From NCBI RefSeq assembly GCF_964340395.1, contig NC_135558.1:23864564-23928563 (forward strand): 64,000 bases of DNA, given 5' to 3'. The notes under the pieces are model-generated. The model worked only from the letters and a program-made list of their open reading frames with translations. It did not search any database and had not been told where the DNA came from. The translations under genes were made by a program, and so were the position numbers. Positions 1-9,667 of this stretch are shown one piece after another (position 1 is the first letter of the stretch; every line of letters begins with the position of its first letter). The stretch comes from Glandiceps talaboti (Eukaryota > Hemichordata > Enteropneusta > Spengelidae).

Positions 1-741
1 AAGACAGCAAGTATCATAAACTATTCTTTATAACTTACACTAAGGGTTGAAATATGTTCATAAAAAGTTTAAATGGCATCATTATATACATGTAGTAAAG
101 GTCAGCACATCTATAATGGTAGTATCATTGGTAGGGGAGATTTGGAGTTTAAGGCAATTTTAGACTATCTTGGCAAACGTTTCAGATCTTGAAAAGACAA
201 TATCATATCAAATTAGAAGAGGGTGAAAATATTTAAGTAAAGTTTAATACCATTATGACAGTAAAAAGGTTGTTGGTGCATCTGATTGTTGGTTGAATGT
301 ATGAGTGACTTCTGGGGGTGAGGGAGTCCTTGGGGTTTTCCACCTGGCAGATCTGCAGTTTTTTGCTTGAGATACTAACTTAAAAGGCAATGTTTAGGTT
401 ATTCATAACGTTTGAGGTAATATTTCCAAGCTTCGAAAAGCTAACGTAAAACGTTTTTAAATGAGTTTCTCATATCACATAAAATGGACACATAACATTA
501 GTATATAGGGGCATTAATATTGCATGTATAATAAAGTCACCGGTATGTTAGAGAACTTTAGGTGGTCATACCTAGTGTATAATAGTAACTGGAATCTGAT
601 GAGATGTGGTGATTTGTAGTGTCAATAGCATGACGAGTAGAACAATTTAGATTAACTTCATTTATAAACTATCTATGAAAATTACCATTACGAAACCTTC
701 AAGTCACAAGTTCACTTTTGCCCCAAACTGCAATATAAGTG
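1..741. other. Intergenic, AT-rich, no gene seen
   Basis: No reading frame with coding character and no clear repeat. The sequence is AT-rich with scattered stops in every frame. Confidence 0.5.
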
Positions 742-880
742 AAGCATTGATTGTGAAACAGCCAAGCATTTACATGACATGTTCTGTAACTAGTGTGGTA
801 GCTAGGTAATACCGGCACATGTACAATGTATATGAATATGTATAGTTAGGTTTGAACTAATAAGTAATGTTAAAGAATTC
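742..880 (+). repeat. Dispersed repeat A, copy 1 (empty-site copy)
   Basis: This stretch matches 8315-8651 in direct orientation. Both share AAGCATTGATTGT, then CCAAGCATTTACATGACATG, then TAACTAGTGTGGT and, at the far end, a TTAAAGAATT motif. The second copy carries a 184-bp insertion that this copy lacks, so this one shows the uninterrupted state. The family is unknown. Confidence 0.7.
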
Positions 881-984
881 ATGTAAGAAACAGGGACAAG
901 AACAAATATTGACATGTACCACATTTCAGACAAGGCTATATGCCATTGTAGAAAGGATTTTTTTCTTCCATCACAATCTAAAAC

Positions 985-1096
985 ACAATGACCCCCCCTT
1001 CCACAATTTTAAAAACAGCATGACCCCCCCCCCCTACTGCCAATTTCAAAAACAGGGTGACCCCCCCCCCACCAATCCACCCCCCCCCCCCAGGCC
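985..1096 (+). repeat. C-homopolymer-rich low-complexity tract
   Basis: Four runs of 7 to 14 C separated by short AT-rich spacers (CAATTTTAAAAACAG-like, repeated twice). Similar C-run segments occur near 9740-9815 and 10670-10770. An 89-codon frame across it is proline-rich by composition only and is not called a gene. Confidence 0.7.
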
Positions 1097-1662
1097 GAAG
1101 AAACTGACCGGTCCCTTATCGTATCTGCAAGAGTAATGTCAATATTACAGATATTACTATGTTAGGTTTACATGCGCAACTGAGTTCTTAGGTCTACTTG
1201 ATGTCCTCCAATGCATTTATTGGCTTCAAAAATTAGTTTAAGTTTGTCCGTTAATTAAGTTATAGCTTCATAATACCTTGCAAATAATTATCCATATTAT
1301 CAGAACATCTGATGGTTTTATTAACACAAGCCTATGATAGGCCAACCAATGATAAGAAAAGAATTTTGGATTCGAATCATAGAAGGAATAACAATTCTTT
1401 TTTTTACTATTTGGTGCTAAGTATCGCCACAAAACGTCCCTGGCATGTAGAATAGGTTCTTACACAGGGAATTTTAATAACTTTTTTTTTTAGATTTAGT
1501 TATTTTAGTTATTGAAATCTAGGATTGGTGGAGATGAAGCATTGATTGCAAATAGTGGATTTTCTATCAATTCACTTCAGGCAATCTAAAATACTTTAAT
1601 ACGATCACATAAGATATTTCTATGTAGATGCTGTTCTTAAAAATCTTAAAACTCAGCTTTAA
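1097..1662. other. Intergenic, nothing recognised
   Basis: AT-rich with T homopolymers near 1396-1405 and 1482-1491. No reading frame or repeat could be supported. Confidence 0.45.
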
Positions 1663-1970
1663 GATGTCGGCAATTTTATTAGCAATGTCAGCGGTTTATT
1701 AAAAATGTCGGCAATTTTATTAGAAATGTCGGCAATTTTATTAGAAATGTTAGCGGTTTATTAGAAATGTCGGTAATTTTATCAGAAATGTCAGCCGTTT
1801 ATTACAAATGTCGGCAATTTTATTAGAAATGTCGGCAATTTTATTAGAAATGTCAGACGTTTATTACAAATGTCGGCAATTTTATTACAAATGCCAATAA
1901 CTAATTATAAATGTTGGCAATTTTATTACAAATGTCGTTAGTTTATTACAAATATTGACAAGTTTAATTT
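1663..1970 (+). repeat. Minisatellite, about 21-bp unit (TGTCGGCAATTTTATTA)
   Basis: About 14 degenerate units of 20-21 bp. The core is TGTCGGCAATTTTATTA, alternating with a variant containing TCAGCGGTTTATTA. Units drift towards the 3' side. Related units recur at 8178-8308, beside the second copy of dispersed repeat A, so the array and that repeat may be parts of one family. Confidence 0.85.
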
Positions 1971-2110
1971 TCAATTTTATTACAAGTGTACTCATTATTG
2001 TTACATGTCTGTGTAAAATATACAAGAACTTTGCAATTTTATATCAAGTGACCGAAAGAACATTCCGCTGTGCGAAAATAGAACTTCTGGCTTAAGTTAT
2101 TCCTACGCGT

Positions 2111-2485
2111 TTTAAACAGAGCAACCTCATAGCGATGATGAACAGAGAAGCATCATAGAGCAACCTCATAGCAATGATGAACAGAGAAGCATCATACTTG
2201 AAACAGAGCAACCTCATAGCAATGATGAACAGAGAAGCATCATACTTGAAACAGAGCAACCTCATAGCGATGATGAACAGAGAAGCATCATACTTTAAAC
2301 AGAGCAACCTCATAGCGATGATGAACAGAGAAGCATCATACTTTAAACAGAGCAACCTCATAGCGATGATGAACAGAGAAGCATCATACTTGAAACAGAG
2401 CAACCTCATAGCGATGATGAACAGAGAAGCATCATACTTTAAACAGAGCAACCTCATAGCGATGATGAACAGAGAAGCATCATAG
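2111..2485 (+). repeat. Minisatellite, 48-bp unit, eight copies
   Basis: Eight copies of a 48-bp unit containing AACAGAGCAACCTCATAGCR and GATGATGAACAGAGAAGCAT. The first unit lacks 8 bp. Because 48 is a multiple of three, a frame stays open on each strand (16-residue repeats), which yields a 103-codon plus-strand frame and a 168-codon minus-strand frame. Neither has non-repetitive coding flanks, so they are treated as by-products of the unit length. Confidence 0.9.
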
Positions 2486-3060
2486 AACAACCTCTGCAGC
2501 AGAACACGTCCAGTGAACGAAACTCTTAGAAACTCGTACCGTTGTAGATACGTTCGGTTTTCTGTTTGTACTGAACACACGATTTCAGAAGTTAACATCT
2601 AAGTATATTGGTAGATTACCGAAAATTAGCTACGACAGAGATACATTCGCCGGTTTCCACAGCATGCGACAAATATGTCGTGACTTTGGTAGAGGTAGCG
2701 GATTGTGGGAAATTATTAATAGTAACAGATGGTTCAATGCATGGGTTAGTATTCTTTTCACAGGCATGTAAAATTGGATGTATGTGCGGGAGATCATATG
2801 GAGGGACGGGAACAAATATTAACAAGTTCGTGTTAAAGTTTGATATTTCTCAAATATGTTAATATGCTTTATTAAATTCGATATGAAGTTATTATATTTT
2901 TAAAAAAACATTACCAACAACATGAGTTCAGGAAATATGTCGGAATATTCTTTTATTTTATCTTTGACACACACACACATCCAGATAAGTTAGAAAACGA
3001 ATGTTTAATGGTAATAAAATAATACTAAAGCAATAATAAAAGACACGCATAACAAAAGCA
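2486..3060. other. Intergenic with overlapping small frames, no supported gene
   Basis: A frame at 2608-2862 (+) opens after GTAG with a non-ATG start and has two minus-strand shadows. It shows no recognisable domain, and no splice-flanked exon could be argued. 2863-3060 is AT-rich. Confidence 0.35.
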
Positions 3061-3919
3061 AAGGTAACTACATGTCAAATAAATCTAGCATAAACCAAAA
3101 CCACTTTGGGCAGAGGGCACTACTGATCTGGTCGATGGCAAGATGGGTGAGTATGAATTGTGGTGCCATTTGAGGCAAGTTGGGGGCCTGTTGGAGGCCG
3201 AGCGATGCCAGTTGGAGGCGAATGGGGCAGAAGTACGAAGTACGGTGGCCGCCAGCATCAGACTGAGGTCTGAGGTACGGCCACATCAACCGAAATGACG
3301 AAGTTTCACGGCCCAGGAGGACCGGGCTGGAGCCGGAGTCCGTGACTGGGAGGAAACAACGACTAGCCGAAATGAAGACACTTCCCGCCCTCAGAGGGCA
3401 TAGGGCCCTACCGCCGAGGTGAAAGTGGCTACGCCGAAATGACACCAATCCACGAACCCAGCAAGGGAGGGGATGGGACCTCCACGGAACCGGAGGGGAA
3501 AGGGTGTCGGGGATCGAAATGCGTGAACGGACAACAGCAGGGGGCGAGATGAAGGGATGAACCGCCGGCAAGTGTTGTTCATCACGCAGGACCAAAGGAC
3601 AGCAGAGCTGCGCCCCTGAGGGGGCGAGTGCTGACTGGGGGAGTATGAGTGCACGGGTGTGCTGGATGGTGGCCAGCCGCAAGTTTAGGACCTACCAACT
3701 CGTCATGCCCGAACAAAAGAAATCTAAAATTTCGGACCTGGCCTCGCACTAAAAACCAGAGAAAAAAACCTTTACCAGGCAAAAACTCTGGAAAAGCGTT
3801 AGGCGCCCCCCCCCCCCCAAACCAAGAAGAAAGTAAGTCAAACTAAAAACGCAGGAAACTAAACAAACAACCAAAGCTAACAATAGATGAAACACTTAAC
3901 AATGGCCTTTGTTTTGAAG
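3060..3919 (-). mobile_element. GC-rich 3' region of a DIRS/Ngaro-like element
   Basis: This stretch lies directly downstream of the recombinase stop on the minus strand. It is clearly GC-richer than its AT-rich surroundings, with a sharp change near 3060-3100, so it probably belongs to the same element. A 204-codon minus-strand frame (3068-3682) runs through it but has no recognised domain. In tyrosine-recombinase retroelements this position can hold a third ORF or the internal complementary region; neither was demonstrated. A C-run sits at 3807-3818. Confidence 0.45.
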
Positions 3920-4951
3920 TCAGCAGCCATTAGCAAGTTTTTGGAAAGCCGTGTGTAATACATGTGAAGGTCTCCGTATGTAAGTGGTATAGCAGTCACG
4001 GTTCCAGCGTCCAAGCGTGCGAATGACGTGGTCCGGCAGGTGGGCCGCCGCAGCCGCTGTGGCAGCCCCAATGCGGAAGGAGTGTCCGGCGTAGGTGTAA
4101 GGGTCCAGTCCCAGGCGTTGCAGTGCCACGCGTAAAAGGATGACGAATTTGGTCGAAGTCAGGGGTGAGCCGTTGGGAAGTACAAAGAGGGGGTCCTCAG
4201 CCGCTGCTGCCATAGCCGTGCGTATTTCGACAAACTGCGAAAGCGATGAGACGGGGCACACTGTATTGGAAGTTCTGTACAGTCGTAGATCAAAACCTTT
4301 CCTGAAAGGGTCTGTCTTCGATGCTTTGATATGAACGGTGGCCGTAACTGCAGACCGCCGATGTGGATAAAACGAAACGTCCCCGTAGCAGAGATGGATA
4401 TGGTGGCTGAAGGATGCGGTCAAGGGAGCGAACTCGCCGCAGCGTAGAAACCCAAAGAACGCGAGAAGGAACGCAGATTCCAGAAGTAAGTCCGTGTACG
4501 ATCCAAACAGTGTGTTACGCAAGAGATGGCACAGATTTTGAAGCAGAGGAAGTGTGATCGGTAGGCGTGGATGGGGATTGTCTCCTTGTGTACGACGGAT
4601 GCCGCGAATGACGTGTTGAAGTCGCAGGGGTGGTTGCCCCGATGTAGAGAGCAATGGATTTGGAAGCCCTGCCTGAACGTAGTGGTTACGGACCCCAGCC
4701 AAATACACCTTGATGGTTTTGTATGAGAGCCGAAGTGTGTGAGCACAATGGGAGACGAAGTAGATAAGTATCTCCTCAGAGATGTCGGGGTAAGCAGGCG
4801 ATGGACCGGCGATGTCGAAGAGAGCAGTAAAACGTAGCCATGCTCGTAGGCCGGTGTTGTAGGATGACCTGGTTCTCGATCCCAGTGCCGATAATTGATA
4901 TGATGAGATAGCCTGGTTTAGGTGAAGAGCACGTTGGAGGGTAGGGGGCAC
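3920..4951 (-). CDS. Tyrosine recombinase of a DIRS/Ngaro-like retrotransposon
   Basis: A 343-codon frame whose protein belongs to the tyrosine recombinase (phage-integrase) family that DIRS-type retroelements use to insert a circular DNA copy. Visible features are an N-terminal SAM-like helical region (about residues 10-100), the first catalytic arginine in LRCGE (R170), the lysine region ASKTDPFRKGF (210-220), the HSFR box (H290, R293), and LGRW followed by CYTTYIR with the probable nucleophile Y324. The usual second histidine is replaced by R/W, as is common in this clade. The frame is intact from a methionine and overlaps the end of the upstream RNase H frame by 34 bp, the usual coupling in these elements. 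Ngaro-like is favoured over classic DIRS1 only by overall look, and no methyltransferase frame is visible. The catalytic set is complete, but the element is 5' truncated and so probably dead. Confidence 0.88.
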   Translation of the reverse strand: MPPTLQRALHLNQAISSYQLSALGSRTRSSYNTGLRAWLRFTALFDIAGPSPAYPDISEEILIYFVSHCAHTLRLSYKTIKVYLAGVRNHYVQAGLPNPLLSTSGQPPLRLQHVIRGIRRTQGDNPHPRLPITLPLLQNLCHLLRNTLFGSYTDLLLESAFLLAFFGFLRCGEFAPLTASFSHHIHLCYGDVSFYPHRRSAVTATVHIKASKTDPFRKGFDLRLYRTSNTVCPVSSLSQFVEIRTAMAAAAEDPLFVLPNGSPLTSTKFVILLRVALQRLGLDPYTYAGHSFRIGAATAAAAAHLPDHVIRTLGRWNRDCYTTYIRRPSHVLHTAFQKLANGC

Positions 4952-5639
4952 GGCTTGGCGGCTGCTCCAGGTGCTACTTGTCGGAAACGCTGCATCTGAA
5001 AACGAGAAAGAGAATCGGCGATTGTGTTAGTATTACCGGCGATGAATGCTGCGGAATACACAAAACTGCACGTGGCAGCCACTAGAACTAATCGGCGCAT
5101 AAGCATCATGATCACTTTTGACTTTGATCGGCCCTTGTTAATGATATGCACTGTTGCGAGGTTATCAGAATGAAAAACAATGCGCTTTCGTGACCAACTA
5201 TCCCCCCACAGTACACTTGCTACTACAATCGGATATAGTTCCTGAAAGGCAATGGAGAGAGAAGGGTTAGAGTCAAGCCTGAGGTCATGTGCCCAGTGTC
5301 CCTGGAACCAGTGTCCTTGGTAGTATCCACCGTAGCCTAGACCGCTAGCGTCGGTGTACAGATCCATGCTCGGTGATTGGGTTGGCGCGTCATCCAGAAA
5401 TAGCGAGACACCGTTCCAATGTGATGCAAAGTGGAGCCACATGCGGATGTCTTGCTTGCAGTTGTGTGAGAGTTTGACGTAATGGTGGAGGTGCTTGACT
5501 GACGTAGACAGTTCGATGAGGTATGAGACGAATGTGCGCCCCGGGGGCACCACCCGTGCTGCGAAGTTCAAGTGACCCAGAAGACTGAGAATGTCTCTCT
5601 TCGTGCATGAAGAGCGCCCGAGAAATGACGTGAGCCTTC
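4918..5639 (-). CDS. Partial reverse transcriptase/RNase H, DIRS-type element
   Basis: C-terminal part of the pol-like protein. The frame is open without a stop from the truncation at 5639. Its first residues include the RT-connection motif SLLGHLNFAARVVPPGRTF, which lies before and across the methionine-less 5571 position. RNase H follows with its four acidic residues in order: TDAS (D74 counting from 5571), E111, HSDN (D136) and IADSLSR (D186). The palm domain with the YxDD box is missing, because an (ATTT)n microsatellite starts at 5639 and the element is cut there. The 3' end overlaps the recombinase frame. The protein would copy element RNA and degrade it from the hybrid; here it is only a remnant. 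Confidence 0.88.
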
Positions 5640-5642
5640 TAT

Positions 5643-5687
<45 letters not shown>

Positions 5688-5753
5688 GAGTCTACTTATT
5701 TATTTATTTAACGAGTCTACTTATTTATTTTACTTATTTAGTTGCAGACTATT
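5639..5753 (+). repeat. (ATTT)n microsatellite with ACGAGTCTACTT interruptions
   Basis: Uninterrupted ATTT repeats to about 5683, then two short blocks separated by ACGAGTCTACTT. It forms the 5' break point of the DIRS-like fragment on the minus strand. Confidence 0.95.
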
Positions 5754-6059
5754 CTGTTTAAATTCAACTTAGAGTTTTAAAATGGCATGGAATGTAATTT
5801 GTAAATATAAATGTTATTGGCGATAAGGCAAATATCGAGGGAGTACATGTCAAAATTAAAGGGAGATACGTTTTCGAAGTTGGATAGGTTGTAGATTTGC
5901 CAACATTGCATGTTTCTTCATTTCAGGAAAATATTCTTGACAGTACCGTAACTCATTACGAACATAGTTTTGAATAAAACGAAATTGTTTATTTTTTGGC
6001 GTTTTCTATTCATTGAGCAGTAGTTATAAATAGATTGTCGATTGTTACACTGTATGTTG
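5754..6059. other. Intergenic, nothing recognised
   Basis: AT-rich spacer between the DIRS-like fragment and the duplicated segment that follows. No coding or repeat signal. Confidence 0.4.
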
Positions 6060-6236
6060 TTTCACTGGTCCAGAACCCCGAGTTTACTCAAAATTTAATA
6101 TAGGTTAGACCATTTAAAAAAAACAACAGAAAAAGGGGGGTTGTCGTTTCACTGGTCTAGTTTTTGAGTAAACTCAAAATTTAATATAGATTAGACCGTT
6201 TTAACTTTAAAAAAACGGTGAAAAAGGGGGTTGTCA
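6060..6236 (+). repeat. Direct tandem duplication, about 87-bp unit
   Basis: Two adjacent copies begin with TTTCACTGGTC at 6060 and 6147 and end with GGGGGTTGTC. They share ACTCAAAATTTAATATAG and differ by small indels in the A-rich middle. The function is unknown; it may be the edge of a dispersed repeat. Confidence 0.8.
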
Positions 6237-6267
6237 AAAAGTGGTCCTATACCGCTAATTTCTACAC

Positions 6268-6436
<169 letters not shown>

Positions 6437-6579
6437 CAGTGTAAGAGGTAAGTCATAAACTGAAGGAAAAGCGCTCAATACTGAGAAGTAGAGCTGTATT
6501 ACACAAAATACACAAGTTATGGTACGGAGCCGTTTCACGCTTGAATGCGATCTTCGGACGACTAAATTTTAACGGAAAT
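6437..6579 (-). mobile_element. 3' untranslated tail of the Penelope-like element
   Basis: Lies between the stop of the nuclease frame and the (TA)n tract. Read on the minus strand it contains GTCGTCCGAAGATCGCATTC and GTGAAACGGCTCC. Close relatives of these recur at 38490-38540 (GTCGTCCGATGATTGCG, AACGGCTCC), where no coding part is present, so this looks like a shared 3' tail. Confidence 0.6.
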
Positions 6580-7796
6580 TCAAGTGATGGAATTCGAACT
6601 CGCAGAAGAACTGGTACCCGGATGTGATGCGCGTTGAGGTTTGACATGGTGGAATGAAAGAATGTATTTGTTTTCATGGCGGCACTTTGAAATCAGTTCT
6701 GATCGTTTATTAAGGAGTCCCAATTTATTTGCACTGATGATGAACATCTTCTCTGTAAGACACAGGTTGCACCTTTTTGTTGCATTAGAGTAGGCGGCTG
6801 CATGGGCAATGATAGCCCAGTTGATGGAATACTGGTGGCCCGACTCCTTTATTTTCCAGACACACTTTGAAAGTTCAGTACAATTTCCATATTTGTTATT
6901 GGCGAAAGAACACTTGTGGTTGCCGTAACGCGTTTTGAAGCTGTTTTCTGTTGAGCCAATGTAGGATTTAGTATCTCTGTTGTTTATTTTGACCTGGGCT
7001 CTGTAGACGATATTATCTGATCGGCATTTCCCATCAAGCGGGCAAGTTGATTTATCACGACAGTTGCATGTCCCTATGGGAGCTTCATTTCCGCGTTTAA
7101 GGATCATAGTATTGTGAGCTTTGATGATGGAAGCCATGTTATTCATACAACTGTAGCTCATTTTCACATTCCCCTTGTTGAAAATTTTATGTAACTTATG
7201 CTCCTTAGGGAAGTGACGGCCAAGAAGTTGGAGGAAAATTCTCCCGATGTTATTGCTTACGTTTTGACTGTATGGGGGATTAAACCAGATGACATTACGT
7301 TTCCTATTTCTCCGTCTCTTGATGGTGTCATTTCTATCTGTGTAAGCAAGGTTGTCTTTATAGCCACTTGCTTTGAGTGTGTCATCATAGAGGGGTGCTG
7401 CCTGGTTGAAAACATTATGATTACATGAGATGTCACACAGTCTTCTATTTATGGCTGCTGGTAGATGCTTGATGATAACCGGTGGGTGATTTGACTGTGA
7501 ATTGATGTAGACTGGGTTGTCGTTTGGTTTTCTGTATGGGTAATATTTCCCACTGGAAAGGTCTAATACGATATCGAGGTAATTTACAATTTTCAGGTTA
7601 GCTTCAATGGTTACTTTCAGACCGATGTCATTGAAGATCTTTGTGATATTTTTCTTTATCCGCTCTGCCTTGTTACCCGATATTTTGTGGAAAACAGCTA
7701 AACCGTCATCCCTGTATAGACCTACATGATCTTTAGAGTACTGCGATGCAATTTTACTTAGGATGTAGGAACCCACTAGTTCGCAAATCTCGGCTC
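6580..7796 (-). CDS. Penelope-like element: C-terminal RT plus GIY-YIG endonuclease (5' truncated)
   Basis: Open frame read from the truncation near 7796. Upstream of the first methionine (7776) the codons still read FGAEICELVG, an RT motif typical of Penelope-like elements. The frame then gives the catalytic LYRDDG box (residues 20-25 counted from 7776) and the thumb region (NYLDIVLDL, 65-73). Next come a long linker, a cysteine cluster CNC..C..GKC (237-251) resembling the zinc-binding knuckle that precedes the nuclease, and a GIY-YIG nuclease with VYRAQV (257-262), SYIGST (271-276), R283 and the conserved E342. GIY-YIG carrying Penelope-like elements nick DNA and copy RNA in place. The N-terminal fingers and most of the palm are missing, removed at a (TA)n(TG)n microsatellite. 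The C-terminal half is intact. Confidence 0.92.
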
Positions 7797-7813
7797 CAAA
7801 ATACGAAAAATAT

Positions 7814-8005
<192 letters not shown>

Positions 8006-8177
8006 ATTGATTGAAATAATAATAACTTTGTTAATTGTTCAATTAATTATTATATTAATCAATTCAGTTAATGCTTGTTAAATCTACTTTCGTTTGACGT
8101 GATGTTTTTGCAATCTTCCATTTCTTCATTTAGATAACCCATTTTATAGTGTGGAAGGAAGGGCCCTCCTTAATGTC

Positions 8178-8308
8178 ATTTTTTATTACAAATTTCGGCA
8201 ATTTTATTACATTTTTTTCTGAAATTTATTACAAACATCGGCAGTTTTTATTACATTTGTCGTTCATAGAAATTATTACAAATTTCGGCAATTATTACAA
8301 ATGTCGGT
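8178..8308 (+). repeat. Degenerate relatives of the 21-bp minisatellite
   Basis: About six diverged units with TTTCGGCAATTTTATTAC or ATTATTACAAATGTCGG cores, related to the array at 1663-1970. They run straight into dispersed repeat A. Confidence 0.7.
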
Positions 8309-8314
8309 TGTACA

Positions 8315-8651
8315 AAGCATTGATTGTAAAAACATCCAAGCATTTACATGACATGTTCTGTAACTAGTGTGGTCGCTAGGTACCGGTAATACATCTATAT
8401 GTATATGTATATGTCTAATGTTTTGGTCCAAGAAATAAACTCAGTCCAACTACAACAATTGAAGTTAAAAGAAGTGGGTAGAAGTACATCAAAACGTTGG
8501 TAAAATGTGAGGTAGAAATTAAAGATGTCTCAACCAGTCACTATAATCTTCTGTTGATCTTTATTAAAACTGACGTTTCGGCAACACAATAGTTGCCTTC
8601 TTATATGTCTAGATATGTTTGAACTCTTACGCGAAGTAATATTAAAGAATT
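8315..8651 (+). repeat. Dispersed repeat A, copy 2, interrupted by an insertion
   Basis: Same family as 742-880. The match is continuous to TATATGTCTA (8408-8417), breaks for 184 bp, and resumes after a second TATATGTCTA (8602-8611) with TTTGAACT and AATATTAAAGAATT. Confidence 0.75.
8418..8601. mobile_element. 184-bp insertion flanked by a 10-bp target-site duplication
   Basis: The flanking direct repeat TATATGTCTA (8408-8417 and 8602-8611) is exact, and copy 1 of repeat A near 820-850 represents the uninterrupted paralogue. The insert has no coding capacity. Its 3' part includes CTGACGTTTCGGCAAC and a short hairpin CGGCAAC...GTTGCC. On the minus strand this reads CCGAAACGTCAG, similar to the GAAACGTC block often seen at Penelope-like termini and small retrozymes. 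SINE, truncated retroelement and retrozyme remain possible. Confidence 0.75.
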
Positions 8652-9092
8652 ATATACACAGTACACATTGAAACTGAATTGTTTATTACAAGATATACAC
8701 AATACACATTGATAGCTCTGTGGCTTGCAGAACGCTTCAGCTAGAGTTGTGTGTGAATAAGTAACTTACAGAAATGATATCTATGTGATCTCGATATTGA
8801 AAACACACGTTTTATTTTAATTCACATTATTTTACTTTGTGTGTTATTTTACTTTGAGTGTTTGTGGGTTGGGGTGGGGGGTTTCAATCGTTGAGCAAAA
8901 TATATCAGTGTATGCCCAACTTTACAGTACATCATTGTATTTTAATAAATAGTTCAGAAATGAAATATGGTATCAGGATGGTTTTTAAAAATTATGAATT
9001 CATAGGATTGAAATTTGATGAATAAGGTCTGTAAAGGACATTGGATTTTCAGAAATTGCACAATACCTTTAGTTCGATATTGAGAACGCAAT
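8652..9092. other. Intergenic, nothing recognised
   Basis: AT-rich, with a GGGTTGGGGTGGGGGG tract near 8867-8882. No coding signal. Confidence 0.4.
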
Positions 9093-9093
9093 A

Positions 9094-9133
<40 letters not shown>
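9093..9133 (+). repeat. (TTG)n microsatellite
   Basis: About 13 TTG units. A minus-strand frame through it encodes an asparagine run and is not considered a gene. Confidence 0.95.
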
Positions 9134-9483
9134 AAATATTTCCTCGTTGTCCACATTGCAAAGCACGCTTGTGGTTAAAAAATGTTGTTGTTGGGTCCAA
9201 ATTCTCCAGCCCCCCCCGCCAATCAAATGGTTTACCCTTAATTGACCCGTCCACATGAACATACACGTACAGGGTGGCTTTATCGAGGGGGTGGGACGAC
9301 AGGAAACATCGTCGCAAACCACGGCCTGTTTTACGGCAACGTTCTTAACGAGCCTTTTTATTTCGAAATGTAGTTAGTCTTGTAGTTAGTGGTAGAAATA
9401 ATAACTCTGGTTTGCGAGAATGCTAACCTGAGTGTGGTGGGAGGTTAATTAACAGGCTGGATAGACAAAACTAGCCGAGCCAT

Positions 9484-9545
9484 ATGTTTATTTATTTATT
9501 TGAGTACACGTAATAAAACCCTGGGGAGTTGTTAAAATAAATGTG
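9484..9545 (+). repeat. Dispersed repeat B fragment with (TTTA)n head
   Basis: TTTATTTATTTGAGTACACG is followed by AAAACCCTGGGGAGTTGTTA. The same block occurs at 23491-23551 in the second intron of the ODAD3-like gene. The short A/T tandem head suggests the 3' end of a non-LTR element lying in antisense. Confidence 0.65.
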
Positions 9546-9620
9546 GTATAGCTCCAATGTAACGAGCGTTGTTTAAGACCGGCCGTGACGGGAACGTGAT
9601 CGCTCAGCAGGGTGGTTTTA

Positions 9621-9651
9621 CAGGAGCAGGGTCTAACAGCATACCTCTCGG
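9621..9651 (+). repeat. Flanking repeat C, left copy
   Basis: CAGGAGCAGGGTCTAACAG followed directly by CATACCTCTCGG. The same two blocks, separated by 5 extra bases, lie at 10874-10909, on the other side of the inverted-repeat element. Confidence 0.8.
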
Positions 9652-9667
9652 CCAATCGTTGTAGGTT

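Noticed and set aside
2092-2598. 168-codon minus-strand frame
   Set aside because: It is made by the 48-bp minisatellite (16-residue repeats) with short AT-rich flanks and shows no domain.
4140-4334. 64-codon plus-strand frame
   Set aside because: Antisense shadow of the tyrosine recombinase.
6585-6600. tRNA-like B box (GAGTTCGAATTCC on the minus strand)
   Set aside because: It lies at the end of the Penelope-like coding frame, has no A box at the right distance and no cloverleaf could be drawn.
7198-7428. 76-codon plus-strand frame
   Set aside because: Shadow of the Penelope-like coding region on the opposite strand.
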